A DNA stretch of 64,000 nt from Vesta saturnalis (GCA_036346205.1 JARFJB010001172.1:503501-567500); one strand, 5' to 3'; counted from the first letter of the stretch, positions 25,022 to 37,261 are shown. A program made the numbers and translations. Notes: a model not told the origin generated them from the sequence alone.

Positions 25022-26390
25022 CCCCTCATGGTTGGGGTTAAACTACGGCACTATTTTGTGGATAATTAACTAATATAAACTGGACCGGTTATAAACACTT
25101 TTATTATATGAATGGTTATAAAATAAATCAAACTCTATGTAACAAACTAGATAAACTTAAAATATTCTGGATAAATAATAAAATAAATAATAAAACAAAA
25201 GTAATTCTTAAAACTTATTATTAATTTTATTTATGTATTTAATATTTACCTTTGAACTTATTCGTTCATAACAAAAACTTATAATAAAAGTAATTCTGGT
25301 TGGCCCCGTTCCCAGAGCTGTTAGGGACGCCGCTGGCTCTCCCGTGATCGTGTCGCCCTCTATGGGTAAAACTTCAAATTAGATTATTATACGCATGTTT
25401 TTAATATACACATGAAAATAATTCTTTTAAAACGTTAATTAAAACAATAGGTGTTATGTGGGTGTACCAGGATATTGGTGATGTGATCTGGGAGTTATAC
25501 CGTAGGCGGTAACTGGTGAGTGAGTTTGATACTGTTCTAATTATGTATATAGTAATTGTGGGTGTATGAATGATGTGTACATCAATTATGTGTACATTAT
25601 GGCATTTGAGTGTTCTGGACTGGTCGACTGGTATCGTAGGATATATACAGGGTGAAGTGAATATCAACTTTAACTTATAATCAGGTAGTTTTTGGATTGA
25701 GAGGAGGTAATTAATAATTAGAGGACACGTGAGGGTTCAAGTAATTATGAGGTGTATTGACAGACGTTTCTGGAGTATAATTATGGACAGGGATATCGTA
25801 TTCCGAGCCTAACTACTGGCAACAATTAAAAGGGTGGCTGTAATAACATCGGGTTAAAGGGTAGGAATGTAAGTGGTGGATGATTAAGGTATGTAAAAGG
25901 GGTGGCGGCTTTGGATATTTAATTAGGGATGCTGGTGGTTCAAGTATTTCTGAACTGTATTACGTAATTTATAAGAGTAAGTAAGTATGTCTGGTGTAAC
26001 ATTGAATGGTATTGATCAGGTATATGTGTCTGGTTTAGAATTGACTTGGGGATGTGAATCAGGCTATGGGTGGGTTCTGGCGAAGGACAGGTAGAATGAT
26101 TGTAATTAAAGTGTATAGGTAAATCAGGTATATGTGTAAATAAGTAAGGGTGTAAGCCTGTTATAAAAGGGTGTATGTCTGGTATAAAAGTGCAAAGTCA
26201 AACAGTGAAGAATATATGCGAGGTGGTCGGGTAGCTATAGCAGAATTCTAGAGAGTGGGAAAAGGAATGGACAGCTGTTAACATTTATGAATAATGATAA
26301 TAAAGTTGTGGAAATAACTAGGAAATAAGGTTTGGTAGGAATTATTTACTAGGATAGGAATCTTATGTTAAGGATTCGCAGGATCATTAC
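25022..26390. other. Polinton interior without a recognisable gene
   Basis: About 1.4 kb between the P-like element and the capsid fragment. Bases 25226-25290 repeat the tail of the 326-bp units at 37262-38080. The second half is rich in GGTATATGT/GGTGTATGTCTGGTATAAAAG-like phrases but I cannot define a unit. No coding region is supported. Confidence 0.4.
25226..25290 (+). repeat. Copy of the 326-bp unit tail
   Basis: Shares the blocks tttatttatgtatttaata and tacctttgaacttattcg, followed by ttcataacaaaaacttataa, with the tandem units at 37262-38080, but has no tRNA-like part here. This indicates a dispersed family. Confidence 0.7.
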
Positions 26391-26652
26391 AACTTAACAA
26401 ACAATTTTGCACCATTCCTTTTCAAGGAATGAGTTAGGAGGACAGAAAGTGATACAAGCAGAAATCCTTATATAACATCCGCACTCAAATATACGTATCG
26501 TGCTCATCGATTGAAAGCAAAGGTCTATAGCATTTGAGATGTTCGCCGAAGAATGAGGAGCCCTTGCTAAAAGCAACAAAGAAAAACATTTTTCCGTCTG
26601 TATACTTCTAAAACACATATGTGGAAGATTATCGACAAGTTATCGTGAATAT

Positions 26653-27310
26653 GTGACAGTATTAATACGTTCCGGAAGCGATGCCGATTGTTATAAGAGT
26701 ACCGCAGGGACAACCTTAAACAAAATTCAATGTAAGATTCCGCATGTGACGCTTACAGATAGTGCCAAACTAGGCTTGTTCCAACAAATCAATAAAAATA
26801 CAACCATTACGATTCCGTTTCATCAATGGGAATTATACAAATTGCCAGCTTTAAAACAGGCACAGTCGGATATTTGGCCAATTAAAACTTCCACTTAATT
26901 GGAGAAGCCTCGATGGGCAGTACCTTTTCAAAAGGGGAAAACTTTTCAACGACGGAAAGAGCGGCAGATTACGATAACGTGAAGATTCTCAATCTAAGGT
27001 TACACCTCAACTCGGAAATTTGCCCGTACGAAGCGATCCATCTGGATTTCAATGTCAACACGTACATAACCGCCTATCAAAACTATTTAAATTTTCGGAG
27101 AGACTATTACACCACCAACAATCATGAACATCAGGATGCATTGTTTGACTATTCTGATTTCAAGACATGCCCAATATTCGTAATGGATTTCTCAAAACAA
27201 ACTGACTGACTAAAACACTCGACGGTAAACGTACAGCTCAAAATGGAAGCGCTGGAGGGGTTTGATACCAGTATCGTTGCCTATTGCCTCATACTATGCA
27301 ATGCCATGGT
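26653..27310 (+). pseudogene. Candidate Polinton major capsid C-terminal region
   Basis: Two frames, 26653-26898 and 26913-27209, plus a short continuation to about 27340, form one conserved-looking stretch: NKIQCKIPHVTLTDSAKLGL, then ALKQAQSDIWPIKTST, a frame change, LNLRLHLNSEICPYEAIHLD, FNVNTYITAYQNYLNFRRDY and VAYCLILCNAMVQYNPL. It resembles a beta-rich capsid-type domain found in insect virus-like elements. Its place just upstream of the ATPase fits a capsid gene. A specific assignment to the double jelly-roll major capsid protein is inference. The upstream half is not recognisable. Confidence 0.45.
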
Positions 27311-27363
27311 GCAATACAATCCTCTGACATGAGAAGTGAAGAAATTGTAATATGTTATAACAA

Positions 27364-28060
27364 GTTGTTGTAATATCAGTTGTATAAATCAAGAATCTCA
27401 TTGGCAGTTTTAATGACACTCACCAACAACTTGAGAGTAGTGGTTCAAACTCAAAAACTATCTATTGGAAATCTCGTTGATTTGACCCGAGCTGCAACGG
27501 CATGGGACGTTAGCTCCAAACAGTGTACGCGCTATAATTTGTGGACTTTCCAATTGTGGGAAAACAAGCACCATGCTCAGTATCCTAACTGAACCGAACG
27601 GTCTCCTTTTCAAACACGTGTATGTCTATTCGAAATCGTTGAATAAGGAAAAATATCGACTCTTGGGGGACATTCGAGATCCCTTGAAAGAGATTCGTTA
27701 TTATTATTGCTTCAGCGATAATGCAGATATTATGAAACCGAGCGTGGAAAACCCTAATTTTTATCTTTGACGATATCGCTTGCGAAAAACAAAACCATAT
27801 TAGAGCGTACTTTTCAAGATGACGTCATAATAACATTGACTGCTTCTACTTGGGTCAAACCTATAGTAAGATCCCCGAACAGCTGGAAACGTCAATTTGA
27901 TAGTGCTTTTCGAACAGGATGATTTGAATTTGCGCTCTCTATGAAGACCGTGTCTCCCCAACAATAAGCATGCTATTGTTTCGTGTCATGTGCTCAGAGA
28001 GTTGGCGAAATCTATACGGATTCATGGTAATAAATAAGGACGCTGAAGGTAACGTTCAAA
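27364..28060 (+). pseudogene. Polinton packaging ATPase (FtsK/HerA-like), frameshifted
   Basis: This P-loop ATPase would drive genome packaging into virions. N-terminal residues LVDLTRAATAWDVSSKQCTR lie in one frame. The Walker A motif GLSNCGKTS appears in a second frame at about 27543-27570, followed by MLSILTEPNGLLFKHVYVYS. The Walker B region IFIFDDIACEK follows in a third frame near 27755-27790. The remainder, to about 28060, contains a LVIFEQDDLNLRS-like patch and NKDAEGN. At least three shifts make it a relic. Confidence 0.7.
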
Positions 28061-28259
28061 TACCATTAGGAAACAACAGCCCTCGTTTCAACAGCATACA
28101 TAATAGTCCTGTTTTAAACAGCTGTTTATTTACCTATTAGACCTGTTTATTCGTTTCATTGTTGACCTGCACAGATGCATAACAAGATATTACCGTTGAC
28201 GAAACATATAATTCAAGTTCGTAAGGCTATATAGCAAAAATATGATCATCTTAAGGAGG

Positions 28260-28779
28260 ATTGATTTACTAAATAGACAGATTTCACTAAAACTTACAAA
28301 CCACTCATTGAACCACTTGCAAAAATCGAACCGCTAGTAAAAATCGAATCAAAGACTGAACCATCACCAAAACGTCATTCGTCAAAAAGAAAAAGTTATC
28401 GATTCAGCAGTATAGTACCACGCCACCAATACCTTATTTGCGAGGGATTAACAAACTAAGATCATCTTCTTTTAGTGGTAGTAATTATGTTAGTCCATTC
28501 GCTCGACTTCCGTATTTTCAAAGAAATCCTCTACGTCAAGAGATGCCATCGTTCCTCGAGAGTAGTGTGATTGGGGATATTGCACCCAAAGTGGAAGAGA
28601 AAGAAGAACATGTAGCGACTACGACCGATTTTATTTTACTCAATACCTCTGCATCGAGACAATTTCTGGAACAATGCGATCCATTACCACGAATATACGT
28701 AGAGCGTATGCTAAGCGATGCACGGAATGCAATTGATACCATTTATGGAGTTCTTTACGATAGTTCACCCGACAACTGA
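28260..28779 (+). pseudogene. Polinton protein of unknown function
   Basis: The lysine-rich lead (EPLVKIESKTEPSPKRHSSK, about 28310-28385) is followed by an open stretch 28438-28779 with YVSPFARLPYFQRNPLRQEM and LPRIYVERMLSDARNAIDTI. No motif is recognised. It sits between the packaging ATPase and the integrase, where Polintons carry variable small proteins. Confidence 0.45.
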
Positions 28780-28866
28780 CAAGACCAGTAAAGATAGATG
28801 GAAAGGGTTTAGGTTATTAAGGGAATTCGGTACAATGGTACGAGCGGTCTCTATAACCAAATCATC

Positions 28867-29088
28867 ATGAAGAGACCCGACAAACGTCTAATAACTAGCG
28901 AATACGAAGCGCACTATACACAGCTATTGATCGCAACTAATGCAGCCCCTCGTGATAACTCGGATGAACAATTGAAAGGTACACGTGCAAAAAAATATAT
29001 AGGGATAATTAAACCCTTACTGGAGAAGGTGAAACTGAAAAAGGGGGAGCGAAATTACAGTAAACAAGGAAATTGGGCGACCGGTTGA
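28867..29088 (+). CDS. Small basic Polinton ORF, unknown (73 aa)
   Basis: An open frame starting MKRPDKRLITSEYEAHYTQL, rich in Lys/Arg, ending just before the integrase region. It may be the N-terminal part of the integrase or a separate small protein; I cannot tell which. Confidence 0.35.
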   Translation: MKRPDKRLITSEYEAHYTQLLIATNAAPRDNSDEQLKGTRAKKYIGIIKPLLEKVKLKKGERNYSKQGNWATG

Positions 29089-29329
29089 ATACAAATACCG
29101 GAACATCGAACGGTAAGGTGCGCTAACCTTACAGCACTATCAACTGACGAGGTTCCATTTAAATGGGAACCGCTTAAGACAGGTAGCCGATCCTCAAGAA
29201 GACACCGATGCCATAAATAAGGGCTACCTCGAGTTTTGTCTCCAGTTAGTAAAGTCGCTTATAGATGGTGTTCGTAATTACGTTGAGGTAGTAGATGCAA
29301 CTAAAGAAACTAAGTAATTTGATAGAGGA

Positions 29330-29720
29330 TGGAACGAATGGTAAACGAGTTGCATAAACCGGAACGCTAAACTTTCCCTAATAGACGTATTGTTATTAAA
29401 GGGTTCGATGATCTATGGCAAGGTGATATAGCTGAATTTGTACCTTACGCAAAACAAAAAAGGCTACAAATACATACGGGTAGTTATCGACTGTACGGGC
29501 TCCTAAGAATCTGCACACAGGTGCTGGAAAAGTGTTTTACAATATTCATTTCGATAAACTGATGATAAAGCATAACATTAATCACTATTCCACCTATAGC
29601 ATGAAAAAGGCTATCGTAGCAGAGAGTGATTAGGACCAACAAGAATATTCGAGAACCAAAATCTTTAATAAAAATAATCGATTCATGGTGGGCGACATTT
29701 AAAAGCATATTTGATAAAGG
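29330..29720 (+). pseudogene. Polinton retroviral-type integrase, decayed
   Basis: The rve-family integrase inserts Polinton DNA. Around 29400-29460 the frame reads GFDDLWQGDIAEFVPYAKQ, containing the first catalytic Asp context (LWQ-D). A run of A then shifts the frame, and RVVIDCTGS-like sequence follows in the next. Further down, INHYSTYSMKKAIVAE appears near 29578-29630, matching the region around the catalytic Glu. Later parts dissolve into stops. Placement next to the polymerase gene fits known Polinton layouts. Confidence 0.6.
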
Positions 29721-29856
29721 TTATATACCAAATTGGTTACCATACAAAGGCTTTTTTAACATGTCGTTCTTTACCTCCATTTTTTAGACTAAGGATAACG
29801 TCTTTTGGTGCATTTGGATTTTTAACGCCTTTAAGAATGTTCTCCAGCAACCATTC

Positions 29857-30039
29857 GTGCGTTTGTTTATGACGAAGGTCATCGGACGGCCTAAAAGGGT
29901 ACTTGATATCCATCTCCTTGCATATATTTCAAAAAATTACCAAATCTTAGAGCGTATTCGATGGGCATACCACCGACAAATTCGTATATTACCTAAGATA
30001 CTGCGAACATTAAACTTAAATCAAGTATATACATTTTGA
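29857..30039 (+). pseudogene. Possible integrase C-terminal piece or unknown Polinton ORF
   Basis: A short open stretch (VIGRPKRVLDIHLLAYISKN, YQILERIRWAYHRQIRILPK) directly after the integrase. Basic composition; no motif recognised. Confidence 0.25.
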
Positions 30040-30387
30040 CGTGTGGCGGTAAAGCACAGATTCAAGTTGATAGCAGTTATACATTCTCTGTTTACAATAC
30101 TACACATATTTAACCTTTCTTAATTAAATTATCAAGTTCACTCTTTTTGTTGAGCAGCAATGTGATTTTATTCAGGCACACATTTCTCGTTTTGATGCAC
30201 AGTTCAAACACTCGTCCGGTAGAACAATGTTTGGCAAAATGGCAGTAATAAATAAATAGTTTTCAGTTGATGAAATATTCATTCAATATTTTGAATACAT
30301 CACGCGCATAACGTGACCGACTTCCTCCTTCATGCGAACGAATGCTTCAATTGGCGCTCGTCATGATTTAAAATTTAAGTACAAAAA

Positions 30388-33309
30388 TTAAACGTTATCG
30401 TGAAATACTCGGGTCTTAAACGATTGAATTTTAACTACAATGGCGAGTTGCGTAGTATTTGCCGTTATAACTAGTTTTTCGTAGAAGGGACTGAAAACAA
30501 TTTTGTTTTGTTTGATCGTATACACTAAATGTTTTTTTGATTTGATCACGTGTGGATGCCTTTTTACAACTGCATCATTGAATGTAGATTCTTTGTAATC
30601 ATCTAGAATTATTTCTCTAACGCTCACTGCAGTAGAGCTTTTAGATTTCTTAATTGCTTTATGTTGTTTACCCACTCGGTAGGCATACATTTTGGCACGA
30701 AGCCCTACGAATTCTGACATAATTTTACCATGATTTTCACCCTTCATCAAACCAGGTATCTTTTTGTTTACGACAGGAATTCCATTAACGTTATCACTTT
30801 CATAATCTGAGGTACCAAATCGATGAATATCCGCCTTAATGAATTCGTAATGTCGGCAACTGTGAATGCGTGAATCAAACTATTGGTGTCGGTATATAAT
30901 AATTTAGTATCATTTTTTAATTTCGGTAAAACGTAATTATAATGAAAAGACTGTATATATGGATTTGTTAAGAGACTTCTAATCGGTTAATTTCAATAAT
31001 GACCAAATCTATGAACTATGAAAAGTTGATTTCGCAATATACGCACATGCGCCATACCGACCCTCTCATTTTGTCCCCAACCGCACATTTCTATATTTAT
31101 TTACATTTGTCATCAACTTCCCAAATACACAGTTGATCGTCAATTTGAAAAAGAAAATGGCGAATGCGTTTTGGCCTTTTGACGCATTTTCGAATTTAAG
31201 TCGATAAACGCTCAAAGCGATTGTGTACAGCGCAATTCACGGTTGATTCTTACAAACTGTAATCCGTGTTTTATTTACAATTTTAGGTTCCTATACTGCT
31301 CGATATATGTAGTTACGTTTTAGATACAAAGTCAACAAAAGTTTCTTAATTTTCGATCCCGGTGTGATCATATGTCGGGCGCTAATGACAGGTCAATGTG
31401 GGAATTATGCAAATCCCTCGGGTAGTTTAAGTCGCAATCCAAAATCGTCAAAGTTTTCCATAAAAGTAAAGTCCCCTATCGTCATAGTACATTAAATAGG
31501 TGATTTGAAGTTCGGGATCGAATCCTTGTGACATGTATTTATTGTTGGCTTTCGCGTAACTAGTACTACATTGAGTGACATCTCCCCTATTACCCTTCTC
31601 AATGAACATAACCTAATCGATGTCGGTTAAAAGTTCCAATATAACTTTTGGAATTTTGAACATGACATTAAATACCAGGCCGGGGGCCGTATAGTAGTGT
31701 AATGGATCAAGCAGGTAGGTTTACAGACAGGTGTCGCGAAATTTTTCAAAGCTGGCAGCCAACAGAAGCACATCAGCTTTTAGATACAGGTCCGAATACT
31801 GACCCAATGTTCTAGTGTCAAATGTCAATGCTTCACGACCAACACTTTAATTTTGCAAATAACTAAAAAATCCTTTTTAAACGGAGAGAGGTCTCATTTA
31901 ACTTTTCCCATGAATCTATGTACTCATATGGAAAAACACCTTTCCTATTTAGCAAATCGAATTCCGCTTCGTTACGGCAGTGCGATTAGTTATGGTTTTT
32001 TCACCTGTGAAAAATGAGCATCGTACCCGCTCAGGTTACGGCATACTATAGGGATCACGAGAGAATTTTGAAAGTTTAAATTACAATTATTATGGGCATC
32101 CCCTCTATAGATCTCTAAGATGCGAGTGGTCCTTTATTTTCATTTCGTTTTCTAGGAAAGGTTTTTCACATATGTGACAATGCGTGGCTTCCTCAAAATT
32201 TTGTTGTTGAATCGGCTTAGCGGATGCGTGGGAATTGCGTTAGTAATAATTGAATTGACAGATTTTGCAATATTCCATAACTGATTGATGAACAGCATAA
32301 TACAATCTGGCCTTCTATAGCAGAAAAACTTTGACAAGGAGTTATCGTAAGAGCACTTGGGATAAAACGCATTACTGAAAGTTATATGGTTTTGAAATGG
32401 TTTCGTGTTTGCGCCATCAACATCTGGAGAATTTTCCAAGATACTTTCAATATCTGCGTAAATAGCAAAAGGGGCCTTTTCCCTATAGGAATAGTTAGTA
32501 CACTCTAAATACTTCTGACTATCGTCGGGCAATCTTACTGAACATTTATTTACTTCACGACGGTTTGTTGAGTGTTTTAGTAGTAGACTGGAGGAAAAAT
32601 TATTTAAACATGTTACAAAAAAATTTGTTATGACCTCGATTAGAAAGTTGGGAAGACAACAACGCTGATATGTTCTTGATCCATACAAAGTGATCCTGTT
32701 GTTGTTCTTAGCCTTCTTTATACCGTTTTCGTTACAGGGGAGCACTAATAAATTTATTGCGGAAAAGCACCGTTGTGATTATCACTTTTCACGGTTCAGT
32801 TTTTCGAATTTTTGTGTATATGTTAATTTAATCGGAAATTTAATCTTATCCCGATTCAATACCTCATCGAAATCGGGATAGATTCCTATTCTATGGGAGT
32901 TTTGGTTTGCAGGATAGAAAACGGGCACCACCGACCAAAGAAAACAGAATTTATCGTTTTTAATATTAACGACGACCCTCTTGAGTGCAATAAAACACGG
33001 AACTGTGATATAAGTTGAAATACCGCCCCTGGTGGGAACGTAATTATTTATGTTCACTTTTAAATGCAAAATTTCACTTAGAGCAAACCCTGATCCTTCC
33101 TCTTTAAACTCTTCCAGTTTAACTCGTAATTTGTCGACTACCTCTCTTTGATACCACACTTTGAGATTGGTATCAAAGTCAATAACGGAATTTCTGGTAG
33201 CAAAATTCTTTAATTGTACATTCATTTTTTGGCGGTCAATAAAGTGGCACACCAGAACAGCATTTACTTTTAACAAAGACCTCTTCAACACGATATTAAC
33301 CTTTCTCAC
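30388..33309 (-). pseudogene. Polinton protein-primed family B DNA polymerase, decayed
   Basis: The replicative polymerase, transcribed toward the capsid genes. N-terminal frames are 33309-32782 (LKVNINNYVPTRGGISTYIT) and 32745-32152, with the exonuclease I motif region APFAIYADIESILEN. Around 31820-31500 are SFEKFRDTC, TAPGLVFNVMFK and YLMYYDDRG in shifting frames (palm region). Motif C reads LLYTDTNSLIH at about 30870-30900, with Asn in place of the second catalytic Asp. The C-terminal frame 30750-30388 has MMKGENHGKIMSEFVGLRAK. There are numerous stops and shifts. Length of about 970 codons is near the usual 1000-1200. Confidence 0.8.
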
Positions 33310-34170
33310 AAGGCTATCGTATGACTTTATTAAAAAAACTAGGGGACATTGGTAATCGCAACGGACTATAATGCCCGTTAATAACCTTGAATCAGAACAA
33401 AACTGGAGAAAGTATCAAACTAAACTTGACGTAATGCATTCACCACCCCCCCGTTATGTGAAATTTTCCTAATTGCTGTCGAAATAGCGCCAAATAAGAA
33501 TTTGAAAGGGCCGAATTGCTCTCTGTTTTGAGGGAATTTCCATTCCTATTATCTAAATGTATGGTATTGGCAATAGCTTTTTCTTTTAGTAAGTATTGAG
33601 TTATGTCTAACTATTTCGGGTTCGTGCTGTAATAATGTTAATATATTTCGAGTCAACTCAACTACAAAGCTGCTGAGGGCAGACAGTGATGACATACCTA
33701 CCGACAATGAACTTATCTTGAAAATATTCAATAAAAATATCCAGGGTTTCTCGAAATCAAACGGAGCACACACAACCCAAGTATTTCACGTGGGAACAAA
33801 ACGCGTAGTCACCGTCAGCATCAATAAATAACGTCTATATATAGAGCAAGTACTCGACCTGCAACAAAGTAATGATCATTTTCAACTCAACTAGCCAGGC
33901 GCTACGTTGCATTCGTCTCATTTTCTTATGGAAAATACTGCGGAGCACACACAACCCAAATATTTCACGTGGGAACAAAACGCGTAATCATTTTTAGAAA
34001 ATACCCTCTCTCTTTCTCCCCCACTCATAAATTATGAAATTATAGCGAAAATACTTCAGTTGGTTAACTCAGTTAACATAAGTATGTCAGTGCGGTAACA
34101 TGACAACCCGAAAACATAGTAAATTATCACTGAATAAAAAAAAGCGTTGAGAATAAACATACTACAAAAC
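33310..34170. other. Polinton interior; 46-bp direct repeat, no clear gene
   Basis: Bases 33762-33807 and 33941-33986 are near-identical direct copies (cggagcacacacaaccca...gaacaaaacgcgta) 179 bp apart. No intact frame spans them. This may be the 5' flank of the polymerase gene plus an adjacent lost gene. Confidence 0.45.
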
Positions 34171-34326
34171 ATGAAGGAAGCGAAGAAAAGTGGTGTGAAA
34201 AGCGGTAATGGACCTATGCGAAAGTTCATTCAGCGGGAAGCTAACCAACCCTTAATGGATTCACCATATAGCGTCATCACAATCGTTTCTGATAATGAGT
34301 CTAGACAAGAGGAAAAAATTCGATGA
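34171..34326 (+). CDS. Short basic ORF, unknown (51 aa)
   Basis: ATG-initiated frame MKEAKKSGVKSGNGPMRKFI, then VITIVSDNESRQEE, ending TGA. No similarity recognised. It could be a first exon of a Polinton accessory protein. Confidence 0.25.
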   Translation: MKEAKKSGVKSGNGPMRKFIQREANQPLMDSPYSVITIVSDNESRQEEKIR

Positions 34327-34549
34327 TTATAATACTTGCAAAATTTTTTGCATGATTGAGTATCTGCAATATTTTATATAGTTTGCTAACCTGAATAATT
34401 TTTTTTCACAGAGCGACGGACGCACTAGATGTTTTGCTTCAGAACCTGGAAGGTGATAGACATTTATTTGAACCTACCATTCAGTAATTACTACAAAATA
34501 TGTAAACCATAGCTATTATAATGTTTTGTTTGAATGAATCCTACGTTAA

Positions 34550-34920
34550 CGACCGCGCTACCACCACCACAGTCAATGGCTGAGATTCATCAACCTTCAT
34601 AGTAAGTTACAAATCACTGCGTAAAATAATTTATCTAACTTGTACAATTGTTTGCAGCCATGAAAACCATTAGCAGGTGGTGACCTTCCTCTCGCCACTA
34701 CCACCAACACCACAGGCAATATCGAGCTTCAACCTCCATAGTAAGATACAAAGTGCTACGTAAAGGAATTTAACTTGAACAATTGTTCGCAATTATGTAA
34801 ACCATCAACAACCACCCCAGTTGCTACCCTCACTACCTCACGTATCGTTGCCGCAACAACAGTAAGTTAAGAATTAATGGTATGAAATAAATGTTTAACA
34901 TGTAATTTCTCCCCCGCACA
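34550..34920 (+). repeat. Three degenerate tandem units with splice-like borders
   Basis: Each unit has a CCACCAC-rich stretch, then CTTCATAGTAAGTTACAAA-like sequence, a 55-60 nt AT-rich stretch, and (units 1-2) ACAATTGTT-GCA followed by ATG(T/A)AAACCAT. GTAAG occurs at 34602, 34741 and 34862. Unit 1 has an intact TTTGCAG; later ones have lost the AG. Confidence 0.5.
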
Positions 34921-34934
34921 ATACTGGCAAGAAA

Positions 34935-35063
34935 ATGGATTGTATGATGGAGGCGGATTTTGAAGATGGTTTCTTCTTCCCTCGACCGACGCCCTTTGAG
35001 CTGCAGCCATTAACGCTCGAGTTAATGCAAAAACCTTTGGGAAGCTTAAAGAGCTGGAGCTGA
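34935..35063 (+). CDS. Short ORF, unknown (42 aa)
   Basis: MDCMMEADFEDGFFFPRPTP continuing FELQPLTLELMQK and stopping at TGA. Its composition looks more protein-like than neighbouring frames, but no family is recognised. Confidence 0.25.
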   Translation: MDCMMEADFEDGFFFPRPTPFELQPLTLELMQKPLGSLKSWS

Positions 35064-35221
35064 CCGTTCAAAGTAATTTGGCAGCGGATCGAAAACGACC
35101 CGGTGTTGGCTGCAGAACTAGAAAAAAGTCGATTAACTGAAGCAAGGTGGGAATAGCAATGTTAATGGATTAGCCGTTTTAATATATTTTACAAAAATTG
35201 AAAATATGTATTATGTATATA

Positions 35222-36676
35222 CAGGGTGTCCAGTTTAAGATGAAATGCATGGGGATATTGGAAACCGTTAGAGATACGAAGATGGTTAAATGGAGAAAAA
35301 GTTGCGTCATTATATGCCCAAGAAGTAACCATGGTTACATGTCAAAAAATCCCTTCCATTTACTAGACACAGGGTGATAACTGAAAATATGCGTTTTCTA
35401 AAAATCGCTATATCTTGTTTCTTGCAAGAGATACATCCACGATTTTTGCAGGATGGGGTAACAGGTAGCAGGATTTCAAAATGATTTTGAAAAAATCTAG
35501 GCCTACTAGATTTTGAGATAATGGCAACTTTCGATTTTCTTATGGACGCCATATTGGATTTTTGCATTTTTGAATTCTTCATAAAAAATGCTTTTCAACC
35601 ATATATCATATGTTTATAATCTGCCAATGAGAAAGTGTCAAATTACACAATTAAATTTATATCAAAGCAACCTTGACATATTATGTATTTTAATTAAATG
35701 AAAATTAATCTACAAATTAAACTAACTATTGAGAACAATATTATTGATTATTAACATAAATCATAATAATAAAAGTGACAAAAAACAAAAAAAAAAAAAT
35801 TTAATATTATACTGAATTTTACTATTAATTAATCAAATGCGCGAATAAACCTCCATTCTCTTGCAATAATACTATGGCAAAGGCCTAGTTTGATATAAAT
35901 TTAATTGTATAATTTGACACTTTCTCATTGGCAGATTATAAACATCTGATATATGGTTGAAAAGCATTTTTTATGAAGAATTCAAAAATGCGAGATGATA
36001 AGGAACTCTTGTGATGCAGTGCTAACTCGATGCAGATGGTGTTTGCAGGAGAATGAAGGTTTATTCGAGCATTTGATTAATTAATAGTAAAATTCAGTAT
36101 AACATTAAATTTTATTTTTTGTTTTTGTCACTTTTATTATTATGATTTATGTTAATAATCAATAATATTGTTCTCAATAGTTAGTTTAATTTGTAGATTA
36201 ATTTTCATTTAATTAAAATACATAATATGTAAAGGTTGCTTTGATATAAATTTAATTGTGTAATTTGACACTTTCTCATTGGCAGATTATAAACATATGA
36301 TATATGGTTGAAAATCATTTTTATGAAGAATTCAAAAATGCAAAAATCCAATATGGCGTCCATAAGAAAATCTAAAGTTGCGTGCATTATCTCAAAATCT
36401 AGTAGGCCTAGATTTTTCAAAATCATTTTGAAATCCTCGCTACCTGTTACCCCATCCTGCAAAATCGTGGATTATCTCTTGCAAGAAACAAGATATAGCG
36501 ATTTTAGAAAACGCATATTTTCAGTTATCACCCTGTGTCTAGTAAATGGAAGGATTTTTGACATGTAACCATGGTTACTCTTGGGCATATAATGACGCAA
36601 CTTTTCTCCATTTAACCATCTTCGTATCTCTAACGGTTTCCAATATCCCCATGCATTTCATCTTAAACTGGACACC

Positions 36677-36679
<3 letters not shown>
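35222..36679. mobile_element. Foldback element, almost entirely inverted repeat
   Basis: Starts CAGGGTGTCCAGTTTAAG after TA and ends in its inverse ...CTTAAACTGGACACCCTG followed by TA. The left arm (35222 to about 35870) and right arm (about 36030-36679) are inverted copies with few differences. The middle (35890-35990) holds a third partial copy in right-arm orientation (ttgacactttctcattggca). There is no coding capacity. The CAGGG termini and TA sites point to mobilisation by a mariner-type transposase. Confidence 0.92.

Positions 36680-36747
<68 letters not shown>
36680..36747. repeat. (TA)n array between two elements
   Basis: TA array joining the right end of the foldback element to the left arm of the next element, whose own CAGGGTGTCCCATA terminus is lost here. 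Confidence 0.95.
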
Positions 36748-36751
<4 letters not shown>

Positions 36752-37261
36752 GCAGCCAAACTGAAGGAGGTTATTCCAAAGGTCAAAACTAACAGAAAAT
36801 GTAATATGAACATATGGTCTATCTCGCTCCGTTTTCCCTCTATCTGCATGTATGTGATTTTTACAAAAAAAACTTAATATCTCAAGAGTGACAAGATAAA
36901 ATCATGAAACTTGGTATGAAGCTTGCTCTTAACTGTATACATATTCCATATAAATTTCATTTTTGTACAACATTCCTTTTCAAAATGGCGGCCTTTTTAA
37001 ATGTTTAAAGGTAAATATCTAAAAATCCTTAAATTTTAACAAAAACCCGTCCGATATAAAAATGTGAAAGGATTTAGTCCTACAAATTATGTTATAAAGA
37101 TTTTTTAAATCGGACAACTATTAACTGAGAAATTGCAATTTTAATCGAATAAAAACTTTTTTCTAATTCTTATTAATTTTATTAAATACATAAAGAAATG
37201 AATTAGAATTTACATCACTTCTACATACATAAAGGCAAAATTTACATCGATTTGGGCTTGA

